From positions 42,060-106,059 of the IMG/VR virus record IMGVR_UViG_3300009499_000148: a stretch of DNA of 64,000 nucleotides. The stretch is one strand, 5' to 3'. Of the stretch, positions 1-8,750 are shown piece by piece. Below the pieces are notes generated by a model. It did not search any database, was not told where the DNA came from, and saw only the letters and a list, made by a program, of their open reading frames with translations. The position numbers and the translations under genes were made by a program. Origin of the DNA: a virus. Numbering within the stretch: position 1 is the stretch's first letter; each line of letters starts with the position of its first letter.

Positions 1-324
1 GTCGACCGTGAGATTCTCAAAATCAAGCTCCTTGCTCCACTCATGGCTGTTATTGACTAGAATGTCGATGCGACCCGTTCTGTTGAGAACGACATCAACG
101 ATTGATGACATCGGGTCTGCTGTGACGTCAGCGACGACTGTGTGAAAGTTGCTGACATTGATGTGTGTCGTGAATGATGTGCTCTTACCCCTCGACACGG
201 CAAAGACATCACAGCCAAGCTCACTCAATGTCTCACACATCGGAGCGCCGAGCCACCCAGTGCCTCCAGTGACTATCGCAGTGCGACCCTTGAGGTCAAT
301 CAGCTCATTTATCGGTTTCATCAT
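1..324 (-). CDS. Short-chain dehydrogenase/reductase, partial (C-terminus off window)
   Basis: N-terminal 107 residues of an SDR-family oxidoreductase; the rest lies beyond the window edge. The Rossmann motif TGGTGWLG is near residues 19-26, and IDILVNNSH near residue 95 is the NNAG-type strand of the family. It overlaps the 3' end of the preceding isomerase gene by 20 nt, so the two are probably translationally coupled. Two ATG codons in tandem (324 and 321) leave the start uncertain by one codon. It is the last visible gene of the surface-sugar operon, and a nucleotide-sugar or sugar-acid substrate is inferred from that context only. Confidence 0.85.
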   Translation of the reverse strand, partial: MMKPINELIDLKGRTAIVTGGTGWLGAPMCETLSELGCDVFAVSRGKSTSFTTHINVSNFHTVVADVTADPMSSIVDVVLNRTGRIDILVNNSHEWSKELDFENLTVD

Positions 325-1132
325 ACCCAAGAATTCTATTAACAAATGCAACGTTGTTCATGAAAAGCTCTTTCTCTTTGCCGTTCTCACCGCGTGCTGT
401 CTGAAACGTCACATACTCTACACATGGCCATCCCTTGATGTACTCGATATCATCCAACGAGGTGTTTCCCTGACCGAGTGGCACTGTCGAACCAAGCCTC
501 TTTGAAAAATCCTTCACATGAACATTATCAACCCATTTGCTGACATGCTTATCGTAATCTGTGATGTAGATGCCGTGCTTCGTCATGTTTCCCGTGTCCA
601 TCGTGATACGAAAAACATCATCATGCTTGTTCAAGAGCTGCATCATCGCCTCTAACGTGTACGGGTCGAGGTCTGTCTCTAAAGAGAACGTGATGCCTTT
701 CCATATCCTAGCGACATTGACGAGCTCCATCATCACGCAAAGCATGAGTGATGTATCGTGTGCAAGCGATGCCTTCTCAAGGAATGGAAGCACAAGCTTT
801 CTGATGTGTTGCTTCTGCAACGTTACACATGCATCAGCCAACACTCTGCTTCTGAACGATGACGATATGAACTCATCAGATATCAGAACGTCTAGACACA
901 CTGCACTGACATCAACGGGTAGCTTTCTCACATCACACCTGTCAAGCTGCAACACTGACTCACGCTCAGTCCATATCCACTCGATGTGTGATGCTTTGAC
1001 CTCACGTGCTATGTCAAACTCTTCTTCCCATCGACCCCATGGAAAGCTCTGGATGAAATCACTCTCCTGTGGAAGAAGACGTCCCTGTATCACACCGTAC
1101 ATACGCGGTGTCGTGCGTATGAAATCACTCAT
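305..1132 (-). CDS. Sugar phosphate isomerase/epimerase-like TIM-barrel protein
   Basis: 275 residues resembling the xylose-isomerase-like/AP endonuclease 2 TIM-barrel family. The N-terminal GVIQGRLLPQ is the usual opening strand of sugar-phosphate isomerases found in polysaccharide loci. Barrel strands carry the expected metal ligands: the E in SLETD, the D in MDTGN and the H in NVHVKD. The length fits the family. It sits between a small unknown gene (8-nt overlap) and an SDR, which suits conversion of a nucleotide-activated or free sugar. The substrate is not known. Confidence 0.8.
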   Translation of the reverse strand: MSDFIRTTPRMYGVIQGRLLPQESDFIQSFPWGRWEEEFDIAREVKASHIEWIWTERESVLQLDRCDVRKLPVDVSAVCLDVLISDEFISSSFRSRVLADACVTLQKQHIRKLVLPFLEKASLAHDTSLMLCVMMELVNVARIWKGITFSLETDLDPYTLEAMMQLLNKHDDVFRITMDTGNMTKHGIYITDYDKHVSKWVDNVHVKDFSKRLGSTVPLGQGNTSLDDIEYIKGWPCVEYVTFQTARGENGKEKELFMNNVAFVNRILGYDETDK

Positions 1133-1316
1133 CGCTTTTCAACATCCGTGAGACGCTGTCAGTGATTGACGACGTCAATGAACCCACAAGAGGTATGTGC
1201 AACAGAGAATGTGCATTTATGATATCGATTCGATTGATAAGCACATTCTCTGTATACTGAATGTTTCGACCTGAGAAGTCAAGGGCATCAGTCATACACA
1301 CGCCCGACGCTTTCAT
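1125..1316 (-). CDS. Small hypothetical protein (63 aa)
   Basis: No recognised family. The frame is retained because both ends fit the operon exactly: its ATG overlaps the stop of the gene before it (ATGA, 1313-1316) and its 3' end overlaps the isomerase start by 8 nt. The protein has mixed polarity with no membrane segment, and no function can be given. Confidence 0.5.
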   Translation of the reverse strand: MKASGVCMTDALDFSGRNIQYTENVLINRIDIINAHSLLHIPLVGSLTSSITDSVSRMLKSDE

Positions 1317-1882
1317 CGATTGTCCTCGTACAGTGCGGCGCGCCTGGCAGAGCGTTCTAGCTCTGAGATGATGCCGCTAAGACCGAAAATACAATCACCT
1401 GAAAGAATCAGCTCCTGCATACCTATGAACGTAGATGTTTCTGTCGTGTTGAGATTCCAGATACGCTTGAACTGCTTAGAGTGTAGCATGCAAACATCAC
1501 CCATCGGTTCTCCATCATCGTTAACGATTGCAAAGACGTAATACGTGTCATCGCCGTCTTTATTGAATGACTCAACATGGTCGTGTGTAGCAGTGATTGT
1601 CGTTCCATTTTTCACAGACTTACAGCTCAATCTTGCGAATCGCCGACCGTTCGAATAAAGCAAGATGCCGCCGTACCTCTCGTCTAGGCTCGGTATGAAT
1701 GATGAAAACAGCTGCCTCGATGAAGACTTTCCACAAAACGCGTCGATTAGTTGTTTAATTGTCACGATACGAACACAATCAACATTCAACTTGGCGCTCA
1801 ACATCCGCTGCATATATTTTTCAAAATCATGGCCCTGCTTAGCTCTGCCTGATTCTTTATCATACGTCATGATGCTCTCCAA
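1313..1882 (-). CDS. Hypothetical protein, possible PD-(D/E)XK-like fold
   Basis: 189 residues, unrecognised. The N-terminus (QGHDFEKYM) and the later RFARLSCKSVKNG loosely resemble restriction-endonuclease-like folds, where a helix with Glu precedes a strand ending in a Lys. A clear D...ExK signature is not visible, so this is only a suggestion. It is joined to the downstream 63-residue gene by ATGA and follows a Cys-rich mini-protein gene. Confidence 0.55.
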   Translation of the reverse strand: MESIMTYDKESGRAKQGHDFEKYMQRMLSAKLNVDCVRIVTIKQLIDAFCGKSSSRQLFSSFIPSLDERYGGILLYSNGRRFARLSCKSVKNGTTITATHDHVESFNKDGDDTYYVFAIVNDDGEPMGDVCMLHSKQFKRIWNLNTTETSTFIGMQELILSGDCIFGLSGIISELERSARRAALYEDNR

Positions 1883-2083
1883 TCAAATCTCATTAGCACA
1901 CGTGCGTGTGCATTCATCGCAACAGTTGCAGACATCATCATCACAACCGTTGACGTCGCTATCATATGGGCATGGATGACGTTTAGTGCCAGCGTTTATG
2001 CCGCACTTTTTGCATTTTCTTTTTCGTTGTCTCTTAACGTCAATCGGCTTCACACTCTCATCACTGCTTTCATCATGTTTCAT
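1883..2083 (-). CDS. Cys-rich zinc-binding mini-protein
   Basis: About 66 residues with a basic N-terminal half (KRQRKRKCKKCG) and a C-terminal cluster of closely spaced cysteines (CDDDVCNCCDECTRTC), about ten Cys in all. This suggests a small zinc-stabilised protein. The start chosen at 2083 gives an ATGA overlap with the SDR stop; an alternative in-frame ATG lies at 2095. Function unknown; nucleic-acid binding is possible from the charge and cysteines. Confidence 0.6.
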   Translation of the reverse strand: MKHDESSDESVKPIDVKRQRKRKCKKCGINAGTKRHPCPYDSDVNGCDDDVCNCCDECTRTCANEI

Positions 2084-2763
2084 ATGATTGTCCATCCACC
2101 GTCAATGATTATCTCTGCACCCGTCATGTATCTGTTATCTTGTGAAAGAAGCATTCTCATGGCTGGCTCAAGGTCCTTCAGTGAAGCCATCCTACCCATC
2201 GGTGCATACGAGCCATATAGGTTCTTAAACTCAATCGGTTGGTCATGTGAGACACCGCCAGGAACGATGCAGTTGACGCGTATGTCGGGTGCAAGATGCA
2301 CAGCAAGGATTCGTGTCAGATGTGCAACGCCCGCTTTCGACACAGAGTAACCAACGTGCTTATGAGCGCCGTCATACATGTCTGGTCGAGCAGAGACGAT
2401 GCCAGTCGATGCACCAAAATTAACGATGTTGCCGTGCTTGTTGTTTCGTGCATACTCACGACAGACTGAAAAGAGCGACGTGAGATTGACCTCAAGACAG
2501 TCTCTAAAGCTCTGCAAAGGAAGGTCGAACAGCGTTCCTCTCTTCTCACCTGAAGCAACGTGGTCGTTGAATGCGAACAGATTCACTATCGATGATGCCT
2601 GGCCCTGCGGAGATGCAAAGAACTCCCTGACATACGCTTCATCAGTGAGGTCATGGCCGAGCGCGACATCAAGCTCGATGACCTCCTCAAGCAACGTATT
2701 CATTATGAACTGCACCATGTGCTGTCCAATCAATCCCCTAGAACCTGCAACTATCACAGTCAT
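2080..2763 (-). CDS. Short-chain dehydrogenase/reductase
   Basis: A complete 227-residue SDR. It has the nucleotide-binding GSRGLIGQ near residue 7, NLFAFN in place of NNAG near residue 62, catalytic YSVSK (Tyr-x-x-x-Lys) near residue 138, and the C-terminal IIDGGW typical of the family. The catalytic Ser is probably within NFGASTG. It lies directly after a homing endonuclease gene whose stop codon overlaps this start (ATGA at 2760-2763). Probably a ketoreductase acting on a nucleotide-linked sugar in this cluster. Confidence 0.9.
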   Translation of the reverse strand: MTVIVAGSRGLIGQHMVQFIMNTLLEEVIELDVALGHDLTDEAYVREFFASPQGQASSIVNLFAFNDHVASGEKRGTLFDLPLQSFRDCLEVNLTSLFSVCREYARNNKHGNIVNFGASTGIVSARPDMYDGAHKHVGYSVSKAGVAHLTRILAVHLAPDIRVNCIVPGGVSHDQPIEFKNLYGSYAPMGRMASLKDLEPAMRMLLSQDNRYMTGAEIIIDGGWTII

Positions 2764-3638
2764 TTTTCGACCTCAATAATTGAAAAATTTTTCGACCTTA
2801 CATCACTTTCACGTATTCTAACTAATTTTAGACAATGCTCAGCAAACCATTGATTTTGTTCTTTATCAGTTTGAATTTTTTTCAAAATTACTTTATCTCT
2901 AGCAGAACTTGAATTAAGAAGTTGTTCTATCGATCTATCAAGACCATGCCAATAATCACCATCAACTTGAATATAAAGCTTTTTAGACTTAACATAAAAA
3001 TCGATCGGCCACTTATGAACAAACACTTGATATTCAACATCATCAATTCCAAACAGTTTTTGAAGAAAAATATCTACATGACATTCAGGCTGTGTTTTTT
3101 GTCCATATGATGAATTTCGCTTCATCGTTTCATGTTGTCTAGCCCTAATCGACGGATCATTTTCAATGGCTTTTTTCATAGAAAAGCTTTTTTTCATTTT
3201 GACTTCAGGTCTATTTTGAGATTCTGTAAGAGAGATTATCCGTTTTTCTCTAACAACTGGATCTATCCAACTAATTTTTAGCTTTTCACTTTTTTTGAAT
3301 CGAACTTCAGGTCTATTTTGTGCTTCTTTATTTGAGATTCGTTGTTTTTCTTTGACTGTCGGATTAGCTTGTATCTTTTTTGATATCTCAGAACGTATTT
3401 TTCTTACACCAGGTTGAGACCAGATTTCTTTTTGAGCTTTACTCTTTTTTTCTCGAATATCATCACGATTAGCAAACTCTTTCATTGCTAGTTTATGATT
3501 TTTTTTAGCTTCTACTGTTTGACAACCATTTCTTTGTGAAAGATCTCTAATCTCTTTCCATTTTTCATCATGATGCTTACGATGAATACGCATTCCTTTG
3601 TTTGATTGAAAATTTCGAAGACAAATATCACAAATCAT
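2760..3638 (-). CDS. Free-standing homing endonuclease: C2H2 finger, NUMOD-like repeats, Vsr-like nuclease
   Basis: 292 residues. An N-terminal C2H2 finger (CDICLRNF...HRKHH) is followed by about eight copies of a basic repeat built on NRPEVRFKKS, like NUMOD DNA-binding repeats. The C-terminal nuclease has PIDFYVKSKKLYIQVDGDYWHG, matching the Vsr/EDxHD-type core (Asp on one strand, D-x-x-W-H later). The gene is clearly AT-richer than its neighbours. Both ends form ATGA overlaps, with the aminotransferase stop upstream and the SDR start downstream. It is a close paralogue of the endonuclease at 16993-17877, with matching MKRN..YG and WPIDFYVKS segments. Confidence 0.88.
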   Translation of the reverse strand: MICDICLRNFQSNKGMRIHRKHHDEKWKEIRDLSQRNGCQTVEAKKNHKLAMKEFANRDDIREKKSKAQKEIWSQPGVRKIRSEISKKIQANPTVKEKQRISNKEAQNRPEVRFKKSEKLKISWIDPVVREKRIISLTESQNRPEVKMKKSFSMKKAIENDPSIRARQHETMKRNSSYGQKTQPECHVDIFLQKLFGIDDVEYQVFVHKWPIDFYVKSKKLYIQVDGDYWHGLDRSIEQLLNSSSARDKVILKKIQTDKEQNQWFAEHCLKLVRIRESDVRSKNFSIIEVEK

Positions 3639-4597
3639 CTTTTATTCCATTCTTTAACTTGACTAATAAAATCAATGCCAACATTTCGTGACCACTGTTG
3701 ACATATTTGCTGTGTAATCAGCCCCATTGGTTCTGAGTTAATACAACCCTTTATCAATTGCCCGTTGAGACGATTACATGGAATAAGATTAGTGAACGTC
3801 CCAGTGAAAAATGCCTCATCTGCATTTAGAACATCATAAGGTTCAAAATTACATTCAATAACCTCGAGACCAAGCACCGGTGCTATGACATCGATGATGT
3901 ACGTCATGCTACATCCACGAAGCACATTCCTGAGTTCTGGAACGATAATCTTACGGTCTTTAATGATGACAAAGTTCGCACCTGTGCCCTCTGCGATAAG
4001 ACCCTGTTCATCAAGCAGTAGCGCCTGCGCGTCCTTACCGTAGTGATTGGCCTGGATGTTCGCCAACATTAGATGAGCCCTTGAACGAGATTTCACCTTA
4101 GGGTCGAGGTATTGAGACGATATCTGTCTCTGCGGCACGATGACAGCATTCGCACCAGTCTCATAGAAATGAGCCATCGTCTTTGCTGTCTTACTGAGAG
4201 GCCATGCGTTGATAATCCACGTCGGCTGGCCCCATTCCTCACCCTCATCAAGCTCAAATACCTCACGATACACAGGTAGTGGGCCACGAGAGACATTAAT
4301 CATGAAACGATACTCGTCATCTCTATAATGGGATTCATTCCTAACCATGACATCATGGATGATATCACGGAGCTCATTTCGCGTCTTATTGATGGGAATT
4401 GAAAAGCTTCTCATCGATGAAAAAAGTCTATCGATGTGCTCGTCGAGTAAGAAATGACGATGAACAAACGTTCGATGCATCTCAAAACAACCATCACCAA
4501 ACATGAATTGTGAATCAGTCCATGAGATGGAAAGCTCCTCATCAGGAAGCCAACGACCATTCTTATAACCGATGCGGCCCGTAGAAATTGGTCTCAT
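3635..4597 (-). CDS. Class IV PLP-dependent aminotransferase (BCAT/DAAT-like)
   Basis: 320 residues of fold-type IV aminotransferase. The N-terminus carries the RIGYKNGRW and FGDGCFEM motifs. The PLP Schiff-base Lys is most likely in DPKVKSRSRAHLMLAN, and the C-terminal part has EGTGANFVI, the turn that binds the cofactor phosphate, and DEAFFTGTFTNL. Its place between a cytidylyltransferase and an SDR suggests amination of a keto-sugar or keto-acid precursor of a surface glycan rather than amino-acid supply, but that is inference. It starts 34 nt after the cytidylyltransferase stop. Confidence 0.88.
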   Translation of the reverse strand: MRPISTGRIGYKNGRWLPDEELSISWTDSQFMFGDGCFEMHRTFVHRHFLLDEHIDRLFSSMRSFSIPINKTRNELRDIIHDVMVRNESHYRDDEYRFMINVSRGPLPVYREVFELDEGEEWGQPTWIINAWPLSKTAKTMAHFYETGANAVIVPQRQISSQYLDPKVKSRSRAHLMLANIQANHYGKDAQALLLDEQGLIAEGTGANFVIIKDRKIIVPELRNVLRGCSMTYIIDVIAPVLGLEVIECNFEPYDVLNADEAFFTGTFTNLIPCNRLNGQLIKGCINSEPMGLITQQICQQWSRNVGIDFISQVKEWNKR

Positions 4598-4631
4598 TGG
4601 ATGACCCTCAACAAGATACAGTTAAAAAAAA

Positions 4632-5357
4632 TCATCCCTCAATCTGCCTCTTCTTCCAATCATCATTACGATACTGATTGATGACCGTCAGCCCAGGATG
4701 TTTCATGAAGAAATCGACAATCTCAGAACGAGTGCATCCAGAGCCAAGGATGCGATGCACTGTCGAAATGACCCAATAATCTTGCTCATAATCAAGCGTA
4801 AGACGGATGTCCTTCTCAATCGGTTCAACATAAAATCCAAGCATCGCCTGCTTCAGACCCGGCAACAGATGCTTCCACACCATCTCAGTGCTGATGTTTG
4901 GATTAACGTTGTCAAGCGACGATACTATCGACGACGTCTTGAATGCCCAGCCATGTGAGCCAAGATACGCATCCATGTTAGGAGCAACGACGTCTAGGCC
5001 CCTTGCTTCAAGCTGGTCCATCGACTGCTGACACAACCCACCATCAAAGAATGGGTCGTCAGCATCGACTGTGATGAACTGTTTCACACCAAAACGCTCA
5101 CATGCCTGTGCCCACCTCAACATCTTATTCTGAGCAGGGCCCCTGTGGATACGTTCTCCGACGATTGGACGCAACATCTTCACAAGAGCATCATCAGAAG
5201 AGTCATCTGTCGTCGCGATGATGGGAGAAAATCCGAACCCGATGCATCTATGAACGACATGCTGTATCACAGTCGTCGTGCCAAGAGGCAGGAGACACTT
5301 TCCAGGAAGCCGCGTCGATGCAGTTCGAACAGAGATGATTGCATCAATCATTCCCAT
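4632..5357 (-). CDS. SpsF/CMP-sugar cytidylyltransferase-like nucleotidyltransferase
   Basis: About 241 residues. The N-terminal IISVRTASTRLPGKCLLPL is the hallmark nucleotide-binding loop of the SpsF, KdsB and NeuA cytidylyltransferase family, and TVDADDPFFDG is the metal-binding strand. The start at 5357 was chosen because AAGGAGC lies just upstream; a longer frame to 5375 is less likely. It overlaps the preceding XRE gene by 14 nt. It is expected to make a CMP- or NDP-activated acidic sugar for the glycosyltransferases nearby. Confidence 0.85.
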   Translation of the reverse strand: MGMIDAIISVRTASTRLPGKCLLPLGTTTVIQHVVHRCIGFGFSPIIATTDDSSDDALVKMLRPIVGERIHRGPAQNKMLRWAQACERFGVKQFITVDADDPFFDGGLCQQSMDQLEARGLDVVAPNMDAYLGSHGWAFKTSSIVSSLDNVNPNISTEMVWKHLLPGLKQAMLGFYVEPIEKDIRLTLDYEQDYWVISTVHRILGSGCTRSEIVDFFMKHPGLTVINQYRNDDWKKRQIEG

Positions 5358-5604
5358 GCTCCTTCTCAAGAACACGCATCAGATGCTTGAACGTCGAACG
5401 CATGAACGCGGGGGCGGGTGTTGTTGCACCGTCCATCCAATGCTTAATCGTCTGTTGCGACACACCCATCTTCTCAGCAAGGTCTGCAAGCTTAAATTGC
5501 ATCAATGCATATGCATTCACTAACGCTGTCCTACATGCGGGTGCATCCTCAAAATCAACAGCACGAAGCTCATCCATCAATGCAATGTATTCACTGACAT
5601 CCAT
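5344..5604 (-). CDS. XRE-type helix-turn-helix protein
   Basis: 86 residues with a clear Cro/C1-like HTH near residues 40-60 (LADLAEKMGVSQQTIKHWMDG). Its ATG shares one base with the upstream glycosyltransferase stop (TAATG) and its 3' end overlaps the cytidylyltransferase, so it is an integral operon member and not a stray ORF. It may regulate this operon or bind DNA as part of a host interaction; nothing in the sequence decides between these. Confidence 0.8.
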   Translation of the reverse strand: MDVSEYIALMDELRAVDFEDAPACRTALVNAYALMQFKLADLAEKMGVSQQTIKHWMDGATTPAPAFMRSTFKHLMRVLEKEHGND

Positions 5605-6533
5605 TATGTGAATAACTGTATCATGAATTGATGAACGTTTTCACTGGCGACATCGACACGATTCAAATGAGCGCCACGGCACATACCAACGATTGCATCA
5701 ACGTCTGTTTCAAGCAAACGCGTGTATAGGTCATGCTCAGGATGTGAAAATGTGCTCCATGGATGCTTGTCTGGGTGAAGGTCAATGTTTATGTACCTAC
5801 AACCGGCCTCGATGAGGTCAGTGTATGCAGTCGAACCGAATCCGACGACTGCGCGTGATGCCAACGCCAGCTCAATGCCCTCCGCGGGATACCACACATC
5901 ATCCCACACAACAGTGCAGTCTGACGATGAGACTGCCTGATGCTTGCGGCGTTGCTTAACAACGACAGAGAATCCATCGTCTTTGAGCGCCGTGATGACA
6001 GCGTTTGCTGATGCAACATCACCCGCATCAGGATAAAAGATGAGGATGCGCTTTTCATCGACATCAACCCTTGATGCTCCATCCCAGAATGGAATTGGGT
6101 GTGGCGGGTGGAGAAGATTGAGACGAGAGCCACGAGAACGAACATGCTCAATCATCCATCGTGTCGGACAGACATACACATCACACAGCGCAGAGACGTC
6201 ATCGTGGTGCCAATTACAATCGAACCCGTGCTGTATCGATACTCTCTTAACGTTGCTACTGAACCTCTCTGCAGGAAACTCAAGCGACACAGCGTAATCA
6301 ACGACAGACGAAGTATCAAACGGCCTAACCTCTGCCCAGGGACAGCGTTCACTGACACGGTCGAGCAGCACCTGAAAGTTCTCGTGTCGTGCGAAACCGT
6401 TATACTTCTCACTTCGTCTTGAGACATCGAACGACTGGACGACATCTGGCATGACATGATGTAGCACCCTACTGAAGGGTATCATGTAGCGAAGCTCAGT
6501 GAGCCCCGTCATGATGAACGATGCGCGCTTCAT
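5604..6533 (-). CDS. Putative GT-B glycosyltransferase
   Basis: About 309 residues. Features are like those of CDP-glycerol transferase or polysialyltransferase-type GT-B enzymes: SIQHGFDCNWHHDD mid-protein (the catalytic or donor loop 'QHG'), IFYPDAGD, and a C-terminal ALASRAVVGFGSTAYTDLIE, where S/T-x-A and the acidic residue usually bind donor phosphates and ribose. The start at 6533 gives an ATGA overlap with the methyltransferase stop (6530). Donor and acceptor are unknown. Confidence 0.7.
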   Translation of the reverse strand: MKRASFIMTGLTELRYMIPFSRVLHHVMPDVVQSFDVSRRSEKYNGFARHENFQVLLDRVSERCPWAEVRPFDTSSVVDYAVSLEFPAERFSSNVKRVSIQHGFDCNWHHDDVSALCDVYVCPTRWMIEHVRSRGSRLNLLHPPHPIPFWDGASRVDVDEKRILIFYPDAGDVASANAVITALKDDGFSVVVKQRRKHQAVSSSDCTVVWDDVWYPAEGIELALASRAVVGFGSTAYTDLIEAGCRYINIDLHPDKHPWSTFSHPEHDLYTRLLETDVDAIVGMCRGAHLNRVDVASENVHQFMIQLFT

Positions 6534-7168
6534 CTCTTTGGATGGCCCAATGTGATTATGTAGAGCTGTGGAGATGCTGGCCAAAGCATCTTGAACCTGA
6601 TGCGTTCGTAATCGTAATCAACGAGCGCTGGCACCTCATCACAGATGATTTTATCAATGTCGGGTGCATCAGAATACCCGAAGCGCCCAGCGATGCTCTT
6701 CACAAACGCCTGGACCTCGGGTTGCATCACAAACTCATGACGCCATAGGCATGAATGAAGCGTGTTACGTTTATCATACGCCCACTCATGCTCACCGTTC
6801 CTGACCCAACCGACCTTGAACGCATCGAAGCGCCAATGGTCGCCGAGCCCAAAATCAAGCATGATGCGCCCACCAACATTGAGATGAGCATCACACCTAT
6901 CGATGAAATCACGTGGATTACGTGAAAAATACGGACACCTCGTCGAGACTATCAGGTCGTACTTTCGCTTGAGGCTCCACTCTGAGTTGATGTCCCACGA
7001 ACCTGCTCCACCCAGACGAATGTCATAGAAGTCTCTGACAGAGCCTGGCACAGACGCTGTGAAAGCGTTCTCTCCATCGAACCCCAAGAACGCAGTTGCA
7101 TCAGACATGACGCCCTCAAGTATCTGTCGATACTCTGCAAAAATGTATGGGTCAGACTTACCCATCAC
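6530..7168 (-). CDS. SAM-dependent methyltransferase-like protein
   Basis: 212 residues. The pattern LIVSTRCPYFSRNPRDFI then NVGGRIMLDFGLGDHWRF is the post-motif IV/V part of a class I methyltransferase, in which a loading helix precedes the GG-R strand. The canonical glycine-rich motif I (E-x-G-x-G) is not clear, so the SAM site may be divergent. ATGA overlaps join it to genes on both sides (start 7168 with stop 7165, stop 6530 with start 6533). Probably decorates a sugar. Confidence 0.6.
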   Translation of the reverse strand: MMGKSDPYIFAEYRQILEGVMSDATAFLGFDGENAFTASVPGSVRDFYDIRLGGAGSWDINSEWSLKRKYDLIVSTRCPYFSRNPRDFIDRCDAHLNVGGRIMLDFGLGDHWRFDAFKVGWVRNGEHEWAYDKRNTLHSCLWRHEFVMQPEVQAFVKSIAGRFGYSDAPDIDKIICDEVPALVDYDYERIRFKMLWPASPQLYIITLGHPKR

Positions 7169-7887
7169 ATGCTACCTGACATGAGACCGTCGATAAAACT
7201 GAACTCATACTCACCGACATGCTCATGAAGGAATGCAATCAGCTCTGTCGTCATCTCACTAGAAAGGTAGTTGCTGTCCCATTCACATGCATGATACATG
7301 ACCTCGAGTGCATCATCACGCATGACCAATGGCTTCTGCGGAGGAGCACAGTGATACATCACATGTCTCAAAGATGCATAGGCACCGTCATACGTCTTCA
7401 TCGCATAATCATCTGGGCTCAATGCAAACAACGTAAAGCCCCTATCGTGGAATGCACGCATCGCATCAGGGCTCATACGCCATGCAGGAGGCCTGATGAT
7501 GGGCTTGAATGCATCGATGAGGCCGGCCTTGGTGACACCTTCGAACATCCCATCGATGACACACAATGCATCGTCGTAGCTCAGGTGCTGTAATTCATCA
7601 TTATTTGACCTGCCCGGTATCCCATGATGAAGACCATGATATGCAAGCTCATAGTTATTCTTGTCTAGACCACGCAACACATCACAGAAGTCGGGATGCT
7701 CATGAAGCCAAAGGGGTTCTGCTGTCGCCGTGTGCCCCACTGTTCTCCAGTATGCTATCGGGACGAACAGCGTGAACTTTACATCAGGAAATTCCTTGAT
7801 GATGCGCTCACACTGCCGAAGCACACGTATTGATGACATCGGGTGTGGAGAAACATCGTCTATTGATATGTTCAGAGGTGTTGTCAT
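7165..7887 (-). CDS. Polysaccharide deacetylase-like (CE4/DUF2334-type) protein
   Basis: About 240 residues. NISIDDVSPHP near the N-terminus supplies the catalytic and metal Asp pair, ELAYHGLHHG supplies the H-x-x-x-H metal ligands, and RPPAWRMS corresponds to the R-P-P motif of NodB-type esterases. The start at 7887 creates an ATGA overlap with the homing endonuclease stop (7884). It is expected to remove N- or O-acyl groups from a glycan or sugar intermediate. Confidence 0.75.
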   Translation of the reverse strand: MTTPLNISIDDVSPHPMSSIRVLRQCERIIKEFPDVKFTLFVPIAYWRTVGHTATAEPLWLHEHPDFCDVLRGLDKNNYELAYHGLHHGIPGRSNNDELQHLSYDDALCVIDGMFEGVTKAGLIDAFKPIIRPPAWRMSPDAMRAFHDRGFTLFALSPDDYAMKTYDGAYASLRHVMYHCAPPQKPLVMRDDALEVMYHACEWDSNYLSSEMTTELIAFLHEHVGEYEFSFIDGLMSGSM

Positions 7888-8750
7888 TTTTTGGGTCTTC
7901 CAAACGTCCACCCCAATTCAAGATACTTGTCGACTTCATCTACTTTGACATGCTTATATCCAGACATCTCTGGATTCGACATTATCTTTCGACCTGAAAG
8001 ACTTTCAGTCATTTTCTTTTTATTTTTAGGATTTGAGAATTGGCGCTTAGTTGCTATACGTTGCTTTTCTTTCGTTTCTGGATTTGACATCGCTAACTTT
8101 ATTGCATCACTTCGACGTTTTTTAACGTCAGGCCTTGCATCAGTAACTTTTCTACGAAGTTTTCGATCGGCATCAGTCCACATTTTTCGAAGACCTTTGC
8201 TGCGATTTTCTTTTGCTTTTGGCGTCGACAAGCTTTCTTTAACAGCTTTTGAATGACGCTCCTTTACGTCTGGTTTATTTAAAGCATTTTTTATCGCTAC
8301 ATTACGCTTTTCACGATTTTCAATACTAGCATTTGCCCATACTGCTTTGCTAGCAGCTGATTGTCTAGCCTTTACTTCAGGTAATGCTAACGTTTCTTTC
8401 ATTGAAAGGCTTAGTCGTAGTAATGCTTCTTCACTCAAAGACGAGCCTCCAGCTAGTTTATTATAACCGTACCTTGAATCATTCGTTTTCCATAGTGCTA
8501 TATGTTCAATTTCTCGTTTATCAAGCTCTTCTCTTGATGAACATTCACAAACTAACTGCCACTTGAACCCGTTAAAGCCGTATTTCTTTAGAGCATTATC
8601 TAAATGAAGATTATGACCTTTCTTGCTATATCTCTTAGAGAGATATTTCAATAAATCAACTACTGCAACTCGATTTCTTGTTTGTCCAACATAACGTTTT
8701 TGATTTACAATGTTCGTTGCACAATAAATCACTCCATAAACATTAGACAT
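7884..8750 (-). CDS. GIY-YIG homing endonuclease with NUMOD-like repeats
   Basis: 288 residues. The N-terminal GIY-YIG domain shows GVIYCATN then YVGQTRN, with a later arginine/helix region and a glutamate in KREIEHIAL. The middle and C-terminal parts are basic repeats (ARPDVKKRRSDAIK, NPETKEKQRIATK) like the NUMOD repeats in the other endonucleases of this operon. The ATG at 8750 overlaps the preceding glycosyltransferase stop by 8 nt and its own stop overlaps the deacetylase ATG. The gene is AT-rich compared with its neighbours. Confidence 0.88.
   Translation of the reverse strand: MSNVYGVIYCATNIVNQKRYVGQTRNRVAVVDLLKYLSKRYSKKGHNLHLDNALKKYGFNGFKWQLVCECSSREELDKREIEHIALWKTNDSRYGYNKLAGGSSLSEEALLRLSLSMKETLALPEVKARQSAASKAVWANASIENREKRNVAIKNALNKPDVKERHSKAVKESLSTPKAKENRSKGLRKMWTDADRKLRRKVTDARPDVKKRRSDAIKLAMSNPETKEKQRIATKRQFSNPKNKKKMTESLSGRKIMSNPEMSGYKHVKVDEVDKYLELGWTFGRPKK

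Noticed and set aside
149-505. Plus-strand open frames opposite the SDR and isomerase genes
   Set aside because: They are antisense to clearly conserved minus-strand genes, with no SD and biased Ser/Cys/His composition typical of shadow frames. The same holds for most plus-strand frames across the operons.
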